In this document: positions 39,883 through 50,629 of the stretch, in pieces
Layout: each line of letters opens with the position of its first letter
Numbering within the stretch: the first letter of the stretch is position 1
Source of the DNA: Legionella sainthelensi
Lineage (GTDB): Bacteria; Pseudomonadota; Gammaproteobacteria; Legionellales; Legionellaceae
Assembly: GCF_900637685.1 (NCBI RefSeq)
Contig: NZ_LR134388.1
Coordinates: 3,065,001 to 3,129,000, forward strand
Direction: 5' to 3'
Length of the DNA stretch: 64,000 nucleotides
Made by a program: the position numbers and the translations under genes
The notes under the pieces: generated by a model
What the model saw: only the letters and a program-made list of their open reading frames with translations
Database searches by the model: none
What the model was told of the DNA's origin: nothing

Positions 39883-40959
39883 TTATAAGTCAAACAAAGG
39901 GAGCTGAATCATCTCATTTATTTTTTCTTGCCTTAATTTAACACCTATACCCAATAATCTTACAGGCATATATTTTCTGGAAAAACCTTCTTGAATGAGC
40001 TGTTGTAAAATAATAAAGTCCATCTTATCGTGTACACATTCCACCGTAGTTTTCTGGAAATCATTAAATTTCAGTTTAACAAACAAACTATGAATTCCAG
40101 AAATTTTTCCTAGCCGTTGTATTCGTAATTCCAGACGTGCCATCAGTTCGGGCAAAGCAGCCAAACACGCCGCTCCATCAGGCAAGTCTGTGAGATAGGT
40201 TTCTTCTACACTGATGGATTTTCTAATGCGATCAGGATTGACAAGACGATGATCAATTCCTCGAGCTAATTCATAGAGTCTTTGTCCCATAACACCGAAT
40301 TCTTTGTATAAAGCGTCAATTGAATAGTGCTGCAGTTCACCACATGTTTTAATATTTAATGCATTTAATTTTTCCTCCATCCTAGGCCCTACCCCAAATA
40401 ATTTACGCACCGGTAAATGATGCATAAATGCAGTAATTTCTTCTGGTCTAATCACCATTTGCCCATTAGGTTTATGCCAATCACTGGCGATTTTTGCCAA
40501 ACTTTTGTTTGGAGCAATACCAGCACTCGCCGTAAGTCCTCGGGTTCGATAAATTCGCTCCCGCAGTTCTTGTGCTATCCAAGTCGCGCTTCCCTTGCAT
40601 TGCATAGAATGAGTGACGTCAAGATAAGCCTCATCCAAAGATAACGGTTCAATAAGATCCGTGTATTCTGCAAACAAAGCGCGAATGTAGTGGCTTTCTT
40701 TTTGATAGACCTCCATACGTACTGGTCGCAAGATAAGCTGTCGACATAATTTAAATGCCTGTGCTGTTGGCATCGCGGAGCGTACTCCGAATTGGCGAGC
40801 TATATAATTACAAGTAGCAATAACCCCGCGACGATTAGCATCCCCTCCTACCGCAATAGGCTTATTTGCCAACTCAGGAAAATCTCGCATTTCAATCGCA
40901 GCATAAAAACAATCCATATCAATATGAATTATTTTTCTGTTTGGGTTTATAAGTTCCAT
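39883..40959 (-). CDS. dinB: DNA polymerase IV
   Basis: Y-family translesion polymerase. The 358-residue protein from MELINPNRKIIHIDMDCFYAAIEMRD has the catalytic acids in IDMDCFYAAIE and SLDEAYLDVT, the little-finger region, and the ending QLPLFDL, which is a beta-clamp-binding QLxLF-type motif. ATG 40959 is preferred over 40995. It follows umuC by 52 bases and may be cotranscribed, giving two Y-family polymerases in a row. Confidence 0.93.
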   Translation of the reverse strand: MELINPNRKIIHIDMDCFYAAIEMRDFPELANKPIAVGGDANRRGVIATCNYIARQFGVRSAMPTAQAFKLCRQLILRPVRMEVYQKESHYIRALFAEYTDLIEPLSLDEAYLDVTHSMQCKGSATWIAQELRERIYRTRGLTASAGIAPNKSLAKIASDWHKPNGQMVIRPEEITAFMHHLPVRKLFGVGPRMEEKLNALNIKTCGELQHYSIDALYKEFGVMGQRLYELARGIDHRLVNPDRIRKSISVEETYLTDLPDGAACLAALPELMARLELRIQRLGKISGIHSLFVKLKFNDFQKTTVECVHDKMDFIILQQLIQEGFSRKYMPVRLLGIGVKLRQEKINEMIQLPLFDL

Positions 40960-41011
40960 AGTATGTCTTTTGTTTATTCGCTTAAAACATAGCATCGATA
41001 AAAGAGCACTG

Positions 41012-42271
41012 TTAATACAACCTTACTCGTGGAATATCACTCCATTGAGTTGTATAAGCTGGAGATTTAAGTTCTGCGCGCATTGCCCAAGGTTTGGAGT
41101 AGCCTTCTGCTGCAAGACGAATCGTACTTCTTCCGTATTTTTGATTAATTTGGTCAAACACATCCATCAGTCGCGCTGAATTATATAATTGTTCATCATT
41201 TGGTTGATGAAACATATCCAGTTGGCGTTGATTTTTAGGGACTAAACCACTAAGACACACCCCCGCCTTTTTATAATAGTTTCCTGCTTTAAAAATTCGA
41301 TGTAGGCATTGCTTTGCACTCTTTGTGATTATGCGCAAATCATCCGTTGGATTGATGAAGCAAAACTCTATGGATTGAACGTGTTGCGCCAAATCTCTCC
41401 GAAAGCGATTTGTATGAACAAAAACACTTATGCGCTGTGCCACTAATTGTTGGCAGTGCATTTTTTCCACCGCACGTGCACAATGACTACTTACGGACTC
41501 TGCGATTGAAGGGAGTTGTGTTTGCATTTGCCCAAAACTTTTCGAGGATATAATGCTTTGTTTCGACTCTATCTCTTCGATGTTTCCACAAGCAATTTCT
41601 TGAAGCTCCATTGCAGTTCGCATCAACACCACATTAAAACAATTCCTCAGAAGATGAATATTTGTGGTTGCTAAATCATAAGCAGTATAAATTCCACGAG
41701 AAATTAATTTTTTTTCCCATTGTCGCCCTACCCCCCATATATCACCGACAGAAATCTGCTTTAATAATTGCTCGCGATGAGAAGTGATATTAAACACAGG
41801 AGTGTTATAAATTTTTTTGCATAAATAATTTGCTATCTTAGCTAAAGTTTTAGTAGCTCCAATGCCTATGGAGGTTGGAATTCCTGTATGCTTTAGTATT
41901 TTCCTCTGCAATTCCTGACAAAATAAATCAGGAGAACCCGGTAAACTTCTTAAATCAAGAAAAGCTTCATCAATAGAGTATATTTCTACATGGGGCCAAG
42001 TTTCCTCAATAATACACATCACTCTTTGGCTGATGTTGCCATACAAGGGATAATTCGAAGAAAAAACCTTCACTCCATGCTGCACACACAATCTTTTAAT
42101 TTTAAAATAGGGCTCTCCCATCGCAATGCCTAACGCTTTAGCCTCACTGGAGCGCGCAATACAACATCCATCATTATTGGATAACACTATAATCGGGATG
42201 TTTTTTAAATCAGGGCGAAACAAACGTTCGCAACTTGCATAAAAATTATTGCAGTCTACTAAGGCAAACAT
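41012..42271 (-). CDS. umuC: DNA polymerase V catalytic subunit
   Basis: Y-family polymerase UmuC, 419 residues from MFALVDCNNFYASCERLF. Catalytic residues visible in VDCNNFYASCE and YSIDEAFLDL; the C-terminal part carries the clamp-binding-like QLDMF. Start ATG 42271 lies one base after the umuD stop, so the pair is coupled; an ATG five codons upstream, inside umuD, is the alternative. Confidence 0.94.
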   Translation of the reverse strand: MFALVDCNNFYASCERLFRPDLKNIPIIVLSNNDGCCIARSSEAKALGIAMGEPYFKIKRLCVQHGVKVFSSNYPLYGNISQRVMCIIEETWPHVEIYSIDEAFLDLRSLPGSPDLFCQELQRKILKHTGIPTSIGIGATKTLAKIANYLCKKIYNTPVFNITSHREQLLKQISVGDIWGVGRQWEKKLISRGIYTAYDLATTNIHLLRNCFNVVLMRTAMELQEIACGNIEEIESKQSIISSKSFGQMQTQLPSIAESVSSHCARAVEKMHCQQLVAQRISVFVHTNRFRRDLAQHVQSIEFCFINPTDDLRIITKSAKQCLHRIFKAGNYYKKAGVCLSGLVPKNQRQLDMFHQPNDEQLYNSARLMDVFDQINQKYGRSTIRLAAEGYSKPWAMRAELKSPAYTTQWSDIPRVRLY

Positions 42272-42272
42272 G

Positions 42273-42779
42273 TTAAGGGAGCTCATGAAGCACTAAAGTA
42301 ACCACACCCCAAATCACCATGTCACTTTCCTCCGTAATATCAATGGGTTTAAATTGAGGATTAGCAGGAAGCAACTGTACCTTGCCAGTCTTTTTAAACA
42401 AACGTTTTACCGTTAGTTCGCCATTAATCGCCGCAATCACAATACGGCCGTCTGATGGTTCTATGCTTCTATCGACCAAAAGCCAATCACCTGAAAAAAT
42501 ACCTGCATCTACCATAGATTCACCTATCGCTTGTACTACAAATGTGGCGGAAGGATGCTTGATAAACTTCGTATTTAGATCCAAATAACCCTCGATGTAA
42601 TCATCAGCAGGTGAAGGAAACCCTGCTTGCACTTTGCTGGAAAATATAGGCAATTGGCAATCAGGTTGGTTTTTTAATCGCGCAAAATCCTCAAGCTGAG
42701 ATACGGGTATACGAATAATTTTGGTTGGTTCGCCTCTGGGACGTCCAGCTCCTTCTCTTTTTCCTCCTCGTGGAGACAT
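42273..42779 (-). CDS. umuD: Self-cleaving polymerase V subunit UmuD
   Basis: S24 peptidase-like subunit, 168 residues. The autocleavage site is Ala-Gly in VQAGFPSPADD, the catalytic Ser in GESMVDAGI and Lys in LTVKRLF. The N-terminus has a basic, AT-hook-like extension (MSPRGGKREGAGRPRGEP), as in some plasmid-type UmuD. No LexA box of the CTG-N10-CAG type was found upstream, in keeping with the reported lack of a LexA-controlled SOS response in Legionella. Confidence 0.94.
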   Translation of the reverse strand: MSPRGGKREGAGRPRGEPTKIIRIPVSQLEDFARLKNQPDCQLPIFSSKVQAGFPSPADDYIEGYLDLNTKFIKHPSATFVVQAIGESMVDAGIFSGDWLLVDRSIEPSDGRIVIAAINGELTVKRLFKKTGKVQLLPANPQFKPIDITEESDMVIWGVVTLVLHELP

Positions 42780-43039
42780 GATGACCTCTTTTGATTTATG
42801 TTACACATATCATAGACATAGAAAAAGATACTGTAAAGCCATCCCAGAGCTATATACACTGAAATCAATACTAGGTCTTCGAAAACATTAAGAATTTTTT
42901 TTACTAGGATTCAAGGTTGCATTACGAAAGGCTGTTACGATCGGAACTAGAGTACTCTCAGGAAAGAGTCCAGCTAATGGGATTAAGCCATTTAGCGACC
43001 AGAAACAAAACAAAATGCCTCTAGAAGAAAAATTGATAA

Positions 43040-43425
43040 CATTTAATATTTAATAATAATGTCTAATCTTGCTTTCATTGACATAGCAAGTTGGCTTAAC
43101 AGCGTAATTTTTACTTTCTAATTCTGCTTTTATTCTTCCAAAACTGACTAAATTCGTGGAAGCAAGATCTTTTAATACGCGGAGCAAAAGTAAAATTGAT
43201 TAAATGAGAGACAGCAAAAACCATTTCTATATACCCATGTGTATCAGTTGAATGGAAATTGCTAGTTATTGCCTCATTGTGCAATAAGCTATCGATGACA
43301 TAGATTGCATCTCGCTCAGCACTGCTAAATACTGTTAAATAGAGTTTTTTATATTTTTGGAGAGAATATAATCCAATGCTTTGAGCAAAAAACTGATTTA
43401 TTATCTCCATTAGAGCCAGTAACAA
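43040..43425 (-). pseudogene. Tn3-family transposase remnant
   Basis: An isolated 104-codon frame (43111-43425) contains the Tn3 TnpA core AIYVIDSLLHNE, HSTDTHGYIEMVFAVSHL and FAPRIK. The reading then shifts; in another frame, down to about 43040, the translation gives NYAVKPTCYVNESKI, matching the next conserved part of the same family. The N-terminal two thirds and the far C-terminus are missing. The neighbouring bases 42780-43039 show no gene. Confidence 0.82.
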
Positions 43426-43611
43426 TCTTAAGGAATAATTAATTAACTATTTAAATTAAATTATAAAAACATAATATTGATCTGCTAGTCATAATTAATA
43501 AAAATCGTATTTTTACTATGATTCGCATTTGCCTGTAATTTAACCCTACTCTATGAAATAAGAATAAAATTAGTATATTATGGCTGACTTTTTTAAAGGG
43601 GGTATATAGCG

Positions 43612-43965
43612 ATGAAAAGAATTGTAAGTTATATGGTTAAAGATATGAAAGGTTGGGAACGTTTAGCAAGCACACGTTTTAAACCTGACAGTCATTATCC
43701 AGAAATTTCTTTTCAAGATGGAGAAGCAGTAATTAAATATACTAAAAAAGAAAATTTGATTCTTAAACAGTGTTTACATCGATTTATTGATACTGAAGAA
43801 AAGATAGTTGAATCTCCAACCACCGATACAGATAGAAAAGCATTCAAACATTTTAAGTCAAAAAATCCACACTCATTTTTTATTAATCCATCACCTTTGC
43901 AAGAAAGTGACACGAGTATAGAAAGCTCTAATAACCCACCAATAAATGGTGCGGGCAACAAATGA
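43612..43965 (+). CDS. Unknown small protein
   Basis: A 117-residue protein (MKRIVSYMVKDMKGWERLAST...) with a good AAGGGGG site before the ATG. The first half is globular; the tail is rich in Ser, Pro and Asn (ESDTSIESSNNPPINGAG), as in many translocated Legionella proteins. No family recognised. It stands next to transposon debris. Confidence 0.5.
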   Translation: MKRIVSYMVKDMKGWERLASTRFKPDSHYPEISFQDGEAVIKYTKKENLILKQCLHRFIDTEEKIVESPTTDTDRKAFKHFKSKNPHSFFINPSPLQESDTSIESSNNPPINGAGNK

Positions 43966-44164
43966 AAACACTAATTGGGAATTTTCCGATATGAAAAATT
44001 AGATTTAGCATCAGGGCACAACTAATGAAGCTGGAGTCCATTAATTCGCAATCTAAAATACATCGGCCAATAAATTTTTGTTAGACAAGTAATCAAGAAA
44101 AAAGATGGATGAATCACCTTTCCTAGCTCCTAGAATGCTTATACAGGTTCGAGCCTTTGTAAAG

Positions 44165-44216
44165 AATCCGTTCTTAATAAACCTTTGATGATTCAGGGTT
44201 CTATTTAGAACGGATT
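44165..44216. repeat. Inverted repeat / hairpin in gene-free spacer
   Basis: AATCCGTTCT at 44165-44174 is perfectly complementary to AGAACGGATT at 44207-44216, and imperfect pairing continues inward to about 19 bp around a 13-base loop. The spacer 43966-44458 holds no convincing gene; a 63-codon minus-strand frame at 44053-44244 covers the repeat but looks non-coding. Confidence 0.5.
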
Positions 44217-44458
44217 TTACGGTTTTATTTACAACAACAGTCAACGGTTACAATGTGTCTTAGAGGTAATAGCTCAGCCCCCTGGTTTTACGAATTTTAT
44301 TTCGCCAATGACCAATTAATGCCTAGTTGAGGTATTTAGCAGTTTCTTTAAAAGACTTAAAGCTCTTTATATGGCTAATTTAAAAAAGAATACGAGAACC
44401 ATTGCTCAGTTCGTATTTACCCCGTTTCTGTAATTAAACCCCACATGCGACAAAACAG

Positions 44459-45487
<1,029 letters not shown>

Positions 45488-45497
45488 CTACCTCAAA

Positions 45498-45523
45498 AAT
45501 AAAAAACCCCGTTGCCGGGGCTA
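45498..45523 (-). terminator. Rho-independent terminator after rpmA
   Basis: Read on the minus strand, CCCCGGCAACGGGG is followed by six T. It lies between rpmA and obgE and would end most rplU-rpmA transcripts, lowering obgE read-through. Confidence 0.85.
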
Positions 45524-45653
45524 AAGACGACATTGCATTAGGGGATAAAAAAAGCCTAATACAGCAAAAACTGGAAATTTTTTGCTTTTAAACCTGAGAA
45601 CATTGCAGCAAAGCTACAATTTATCTATTCATATGTACTTCGAATAGCTCAGA

Positions 45654-45932
45654 TTAACTTGCAGCTTCTTCTTTTTGTTCTGCAACAATAGTAACATACT
45701 TACGATTTTTGCTTCCTTTAACAACAAATTGTACTAAACCTTCAACCAAAGCAAACAAAGTATGATCGCGACCGCAACCAACACCAGGGCCTGGGTGAAA
45801 ACGTGTACCACGTTGTCTTACGATAATTTCACCAGCGTTAACAAATTGACCACCAAAACGCTTCACACCAAGATACTTGGGATTCGAATCGCGGCCGTTA
45901 CGAGTACTACCACCTGCTTTCTTATGAGCCAT
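45654..45932 (-). CDS. rpmA: 50S ribosomal protein L27
   Basis: 92-residue L27 starting [28 protein letters not shown], with the N-terminal tail reaching the peptidyl-transferase centre. Second gene of rplU-rpmA, 13 bases after rplU. Confidence 0.97.
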   Translation of the reverse strand: MAHKKAGGSTRNGRDSNPKYLGVKRFGGQFVNAGEIIVRQRGTRFHPGPGVGCGRDHTLFALVEGLVQFVVKGSKNRKYVTIVAEQKEEAAS

Positions 45933-45945
45933 TGCTATTCCTCTC

Positions 45946-46257
45946 TTACTTACTTATCGCAGTAATTTTAACTTGCGAATAATATTGTCTGTGCCCCATT
46001 TGTTTCTTGTGGTGCTTGCGACGACGAAACTTAATAATTTTAACTTTTTTGTGGCGACCATGATCAAGCACTTCAGCTTTCACTGTAGCCTTATCAACTA
46101 GCGGAGATCCACAAACAATTTTATCGCCATCAGCGAGCATTAATACTTCTTTAAATTGTATTTCATTGCCAACATCTTCAGGCAGTAATTCAATTTTTAA
46201 TACATCACCTTCCTTCACGGTGTATTGCTTACCGCCAGTTTTGATTACTGCATACAT
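45946..46257 (-). CDS. rplU: 50S ribosomal protein L21
   Basis: 103-residue L21 starting [18 protein letters not shown] and containing [18 protein letters not shown] 46257, with GGAG upstream, is the standard start; an in-frame extension to 46290 is not used in the family. Confidence 0.97.
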   Translation of the reverse strand: MYAVIKTGGKQYTVKEGDVLKIELLPEDVGNEIQFKEVLMLADGDKIVCGSPLVDKATVKAEVLDHGRHKKVKIIKFRRRKHHKKQMGHRQYYSQVKITAISK

Positions 46258-46309
46258 AATTTTTCTCCAACTCGCCTGCTTGGCTATCAAAAATTCAATA
46301 AAGTCGCAT

Positions 46310-46338
46310 ATTCTATGAAATTATGACTATGACTTCAA
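46310..46338 (-). promoter_or_regulatory. Candidate sigma-70 promoter of rplU-rpmA
   Basis: On the minus strand TTGAAG, a 17-base spacer, then TAGAAT, about 50 bases before the rplU start. Confidence 0.5.
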
Positions 46339-46356
46339 GTTCATTTTAAAATATTG

Positions 46357-46390
46357 TATACTTCGCCACCCTTTCCGGATTTTTATCCGG
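46357..46390 (+). promoter_or_regulatory. rplY promoter -10 and 5' UTR hairpin
   Basis: TGTATACT (extended -10, TATACT at 46357-46362) is followed in the leader by a 6-bp hairpin CCGGAT/ATCCGG at 46375-46390. The leader to rplY is about 80 bases. The hairpin might be regulatory; no known ribosomal-protein leader was matched. Confidence 0.4.
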
Positions 46391-46448
46391 TATTTAGTCT
46401 GGTCGCGGATTAAATTTCAAAGGACTTAATCAATTTTAGGAGTATATA

Positions 46449-47108
46449 ATGTCAAACATCCTTTTAGAAGCTCAAACAAGAACGGATATGGGGAAAGGTG
46501 CGAGCCGCCGCCTACGTCGTCTTGAAAATCAAGTACCAGCGGTAATCTATGGTGGCGATAAAAAACCCACTTCTATTCATTTTCAACATAACAAAGTAAT
46601 CAAAGCGTTAGAAACTGAAAGTATTTACTCAAGTGTTTTCGATATTACCGTTGATGGTAAAGTAGAACATGTCATTTTAAAAGCATTACAACGCCATCCT
46701 TATAAACCTGTTGTAATGCATATGGATTTACAACGTGTTTCTAAAACTGATGTTCTTGTTAAATTAGTGCCTATTCATTTTATTAATGAAGAAAAAGCTC
46801 CTGGTATTAAAGCAGGTGGTATCATCAACCACACCATGACTCAAGTAGAAGTCCGTTGCCAAGCAAAAGACTTACCTGAATTTATTAATGTAGATATGTC
46901 TGAAGTTAAAGTTGATGATGTAGTTCACTTATCTCACTTAAAATTACCTAAAGGAGTACAACTTACTGTTGATGTTACTGACGGAAGTCATGATGCACCT
47001 GTGGTAAGCATTCATATGTCTAAAATAAGTGCGGCATCAGAAGAAGAAACAGAAGAGACTCCAGCCTCAGCGGTACCTACCATTGACTCTGAGAAAGGCG
47101 AAGAATAA
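46449..47108 (+). CDS. rplY: 50S ribosomal protein L25/CTC
   Basis: 5S rRNA-binding protein of the long CTC type: 219 residues with the L25 domain (GKGASRRLRRLENQVPAVIYGG) plus the C-terminal beta domain and acidic tail (ASEEETEETPAS). Followed by pth, as in most bacteria. Confidence 0.95.
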   Translation: MSNILLEAQTRTDMGKGASRRLRRLENQVPAVIYGGDKKPTSIHFQHNKVIKALETESIYSSVFDITVDGKVEHVILKALQRHPYKPVVMHMDLQRVSKTDVLVKLVPIHFINEEKAPGIKAGGIINHTMTQVEVRCQAKDLPEFINVDMSEVKVDDVVHLSHLKLPKGVQLTVDVTDGSHDAPVVSIHMSKISAASEEETEETPASAVPTIDSEKGEE

Positions 47109-47262
47109 CTAATTTATCTTCTTATTGTTACGTAATACAATAAATAGAACCTGGGTGAACCTTAAAAAGCTTGGAGACGTATTTAATTTTATCCTTGCCC
47201 ACTTTGCTTCACCCAAGCAACATAAGTCCAAAATTACGACCACAGCAAAGAGCTTATCATCC

Positions 47263-47832
47263 ATGGCCATTAAACTAATTATCGGTTTACGTAATCCAGG
47301 CTCAGCTTATGAACATACCCGTCATAATGCAGGAGAATGGCTAGTCTCAGCATTAGCACAACGATATAGTATCTTCTTTAGACTCGAAAAAAAGATGCAG
47401 GCTGAGCTGGTTGATTTAGAATTAAATCAACATCTGTGTAAATTGGCATTACCCGCCACTTTTATGAATCACAGTGGCCAACCTACCCGTCTTATAAGTC
47501 AATTTTATCGTATTCAACCAAATGAGATATTAATTGTTCATGATGAGTTAGACTTACCTGCAGGGCGCATTAAACTTAAAACAGGTGGAGGCCATGGAGG
47601 TCATAATGGCTTAAGAGATATCATTGCCCAATTAGGAAGCGCAGAATTTCACCGTATGCGTATTGGGATTGGCCATCCTGGACATAAAGACTTAGTCCAT
47701 CAATTTGTGCTCAGTAAACCTACAGCACAGGAAAGACAATTAACTTATGATGCGATTGATAGGGGTATTGCTGTAATGCCCTGCATTTTTTCTGGTGATT
47801 TCGCCAAAGCAATGAATCAATTAAACGCTTAA
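47263..47832 (+). CDS. pth: Peptidyl-tRNA hydrolase
   Basis: Releases tRNA from prematurely terminated peptidyl-tRNA. From MAIKLIIGLRNPGSAYEHTRHNAG (ATG 47263) the protein is 189 residues, with catalytic His in TRHNAG and the LPATFMNHSGQ, HDELDLPAG and GGGHGGHNGL motifs. The open frame extends 46 codons upstream but without family support. Confidence 0.95.
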   Translation: MAIKLIIGLRNPGSAYEHTRHNAGEWLVSALAQRYSIFFRLEKKMQAELVDLELNQHLCKLALPATFMNHSGQPTRLISQFYRIQPNEILIVHDELDLPAGRIKLKTGGGHGGHNGLRDIIAQLGSAEFHRMRIGIGHPGHKDLVHQFVLSKPTAQERQLTYDAIDRGIAVMPCIFSGDFAKAMNQLNA

Positions 47833-47859
47833 GGATGTGTGTACTTTGGTACGCATCCT
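47832..47859 (+). terminator. Hairpin between pth and ychF
   Basis: AGGATG...GTAC paired with GTACGCATCCT around a TTTG loop with a two-base bulge; a T6 run follows 13 bases later. A partial terminator or attenuator is likely. Confidence 0.4.
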
Positions 47860-47888
47860 AAATATAACATTTTTTAGAGGTACGACAT

Positions 47889-48980
47889 ATGGGATTTAAA
47901 TGTGGAATAGTGGGCTTGCCCAATGTTGGTAAATCAACTTTATTTAATGCACTGACTAAAGCGGGCATTGAAGCAGCAAATTATCCTTTTTGTACTATTG
48001 AACCTAATGTGGGAATTGTGACTGTCCCTGATCCACGCCTTGACGCTTTAAGTAAAATAGTCAACCCTCAGCAAGTACTCCCAGCAACCATGCAATTTGT
48101 TGATATTGCAGGTATTGTTAAAGGAGCCTCAAAAGGAGAAGGATTAGGCAATCAATTTTTAGCAAATATTCGTGAAACCGATGCCATTGCCCATGTAGTA
48201 CGTTGCTTTGAAAATACTGATGTAGTCCATGTAGAAGGTCATGTTCATCCATTAAGCGATATTGAAGTCATTAACACAGAATTGGCTTTAGCAGACATGG
48301 AAACTCTCGAAAAAGCCTTATTAAAAGCTGGAAAAAACAGTCGTAGTGGAAATAAAGAAGCGTTATTTGAAGTGAAAACATTAGAAAAAATTAAAGCGCA
48401 TCTTGATGAAGGTTACCCAGTTCGTACACTTGAACTCACTGCTGAAGAAGAGCCCATTTCACGTCGACTTTTCTTACTCACAGCAAAGCCCGTGCTTTAT
48501 ATCGCAAACGTTGATGATAATGGATATGAAAATAATCCGTTGCTGGAGCAGGTACGCGAATTGGCGCTACAGGAAAAAGCAAGTATTGTTGCTCTATGCG
48601 CAGCAACTGAAGCAGAACTCGTAGAGTTAGATGAGGCTGATCGCCAAGAGTTTATGGAAGATTTAGGATTAAGTGAGCCGGGATTGCATCGGGTAATTCG
48701 AGCAGGCTATGAACTATTAGGATTACAAACTTATTTTACTGCGGGAGTTAAAGAAGTAAGAGCATGGACCATCTCTAAAGGAGCTACCGCCCCCCAAGCT
48801 GCCGGAGTAATCCATACGGACTTTGAAAAAGGCTTCATTCGTGCCGAAGTTATAGCGTATGATGCATTTATTCAATGCGGCGGCGAGCAAGGTGCTAAAG
48901 AAGCAGGTAAATTACGTTTAGAAGGTAAGGAATATATCGTTTGCGATGGTGATGTCATGCATTTTCGCTTTAATGTATAA
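47889..48980 (+). CDS. ychF: Ribosome-binding ATPase YchF
   Basis: OBG-family ATPase, 363 residues: P-loop [21 protein letters not shown], and the altered G4 region that favours ATP over GTP; coiled-coil arm in the middle and C-terminal TGS domain. AGAGG precedes ATG 47889. Downstream of pth in the conserved order. Confidence 0.95.
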   Translation: MGFKCGIVGLPNVGKSTLFNALTKAGIEAANYPFCTIEPNVGIVTVPDPRLDALSKIVNPQQVLPATMQFVDIAGIVKGASKGEGLGNQFLANIRETDAIAHVVRCFENTDVVHVEGHVHPLSDIEVINTELALADMETLEKALLKAGKNSRSGNKEALFEVKTLEKIKAHLDEGYPVRTLELTAEEEPISRRLFLLTAKPVLYIANVDDNGYENNPLLEQVRELALQEKASIVALCAATEAELVELDEADRQEFMEDLGLSEPGLHRVIRAGYELLGLQTYFTAGVKEVRAWTISKGATAPQAAGVIHTDFEKGFIRAEVIAYDAFIQCGGEQGAKEAGKLRLEGKEYIVCDGDVMHFRFNV

Positions 48981-49058
48981 TGAATCCAAGCCCAGTTTCA
49001 CTTGACAATTCTTATGCTCAACTTTAGCATTTATTGATTGAGTCGTAGAGGACAAACA

Positions 49059-50027
49059 ATGGCGATTGACAGTATACGCGCGCTAATTAATGACGATTTT
49101 AATGCCGTTAATAATTTAATTATTAATAAAATTGAATCACAAATTGGCCTAATTGATAAAATGTCCCACCATATGATTGAGAGTGGTGGGAAAAGATTAC
49201 GTCCATTGTTAGTTCTTTTAACAAGCAATGCCTGCGGCTATCAAGGCCAAGAACATATTGACCTGGCGGCAATGGTAGAGTTTTTTCATACCGCAACTTT
49301 ATTGCATGATGATGTTATTGATGAATCGACATTGAGAAGAGGACGTCAAACGGCAAACAATATCTGGGGAAGCAAAGCCAGTATTTTAGTCGGCGATTAT
49401 CTTTTTACTCAATCCATTGAATTGATGGTTGATATAAATAACGCTGAGGTACTTAAGCTTTTCTCCAGAACAGCACTTGAAATTAGTTGTGGTGAAGTAA
49501 AACAATTGACGAATCGTCATAATCCTGCATTAACTTTTGAGGAATACTTTGATGTAATTCGTGCTAAAACAGCCTTATTATTTGCAGCTGCTGCATGCAT
49601 AGGTCCAATAATTAGCAACTCTTCTAAGGAAATGCAAGATGCTCTTTATGCTTATGGGTTACATCTAGGAAATGCATTCCAACTCATAGATGATGCGCTG
49701 GATTATTGCTCTGACGCAAAAACGATTGGTAAAAATATAGGAGATGATCTTGCGGATGGAAAAGCAACCTTACCTTTAATCTATGCTCTACAACATGGAA
49801 CAGAAATACAAAAACAGCACATTGAAGAAAGTCTAAAACACGGTACACTCGACTTTTTACCCGAAATTCTTGAAGCGTTGGAAGAAACTAAGGCTATAGA
49901 ATACACTAAAGAAATTGCAGCCAAGGAAGTCAATACCGCCATTTCCAGCTTAGCATTACTGCCTGACTCCAAATATAAAAATGCGCTTATCGAGCTCGCA
50001 CAATTTGCATTACTAAGAAGTTACTAG
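49059..50027 (+). CDS. ispB: Octaprenyl diphosphate synthase
   Basis: Long-chain trans-prenyltransferase making the quinone side chain. 322 residues from MAIDSIRALINDDF (ATG 49059, AGAGGA upstream). The two aspartate-rich motifs are LLHDDVIDE and LIDDALDY, with GGKRLRP binding isopentenyl diphosphate. Confidence 0.9.
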   Translation: MAIDSIRALINDDFNAVNNLIINKIESQIGLIDKMSHHMIESGGKRLRPLLVLLTSNACGYQGQEHIDLAAMVEFFHTATLLHDDVIDESTLRRGRQTANNIWGSKASILVGDYLFTQSIELMVDINNAEVLKLFSRTALEISCGEVKQLTNRHNPALTFEEYFDVIRAKTALLFAAAACIGPIISNSSKEMQDALYAYGLHLGNAFQLIDDALDYCSDAKTIGKNIGDDLADGKATLPLIYALQHGTEIQKQHIEESLKHGTLDFLPEILEALEETKAIEYTKEIAAKEVNTAISSLALLPDSKYKNALIELAQFALLRSY

Positions 50028-50084
50028 TTTCGAACATTAACTTAGAAGGTTTATCAAGACAGAAGAATTTCATCTTCTCCAACA

Positions 50085-50161
50085 CGGAGTGTAGCTCAGC
50101 CTGGTAGAGCACTGCCTTCGGGAGGCAGGGGTCGCAAGTTCGATTCTTGTCACTCCGACCA
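50085..50161 (+). tRNA. tRNA-Pro(CGG)
   Basis: 77 bases with encoded CCA. Acceptor stem CGGAGTG/CACTCCG, anticodon stem CTGCC/GGCAG with loop TTCGGGA giving anticodon CGG, and a T-arm with TTCGATT. Mobile-element remains lie directly downstream, as often at tRNA genes. Confidence 0.96.
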
Positions 50162-50237
50162 ATAAAATCAAGATGTTATGAAATTTTCTGTGGAGCAAAT
50201 TTTAACTCCAGCTGCGACAATCATTTTTTTAATCCTT

Positions 50238-50420
50238 AGAGTTTCATACGTATCATTTCCATGACGCCTTTAGGCGCTTGCAATAGGACCATTCTAGATT
50301 TGTGTCCAGCAAGTGTTGTTATAACTTGGCGTTTGTTTCCTTTGAATTCAATAGTACCCCCTTCCCAATGACCAAAACGTTCTCAAGAATCGATTTCTTC
50401 AGGTCTTTGATTTAAGCCTG
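50238..50420 (-). pseudogene. IS30-family transposase remnant
   Basis: On the minus strand the translation reads RPEEIDS, a stop, then ERFGHWEGGTIEFKGNKRQ, VITTL and KSRMVLL, matching the IS30 catalytic-domain start (DSRERFGDWEGDT...TLVERKSR). One in-frame TGA replaces the Arg codon. The open frame continues upstream to about 50520 without recognised similarity. The rest of 50162-50629 shows no gene. Confidence 0.75.
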
Positions 50421-50629
50421 ACACAAGGTTTTCCCGAATATTCAGCCCAAATTCATAATCTGCCCCCTGCCACTTTAACCAGGCCTCCTTATGAGCCAGA
50501 ACGAAAATGTTAAGTTCATTCAATAAAAGTGAAGGTTTTTAACTCTTTTTTCACAATCAAATTAAAATATATGTTTTGGGGTAAGTTAATGTAATTAATT
50601 GTGTTATTTTGATACAATACTTTTTTTAA

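Noticed and set aside
42780-42868. LexA-type box upstream of umuD
   Set aside because: The closest match has CTG and CAG separated by 11 bases instead of 10 and no other palindrome; Legionella is reported to lack LexA control.
44053-44244. 63-codon minus-strand ORF
   Set aside because: Covers the inverted repeat at 44165-44216 and shows no recognisable similarity or good start.
50581-50625. PmrA box upstream of the 50630 gene
   Set aside because: Two TTAAT cores are 9 bases apart instead of 11.
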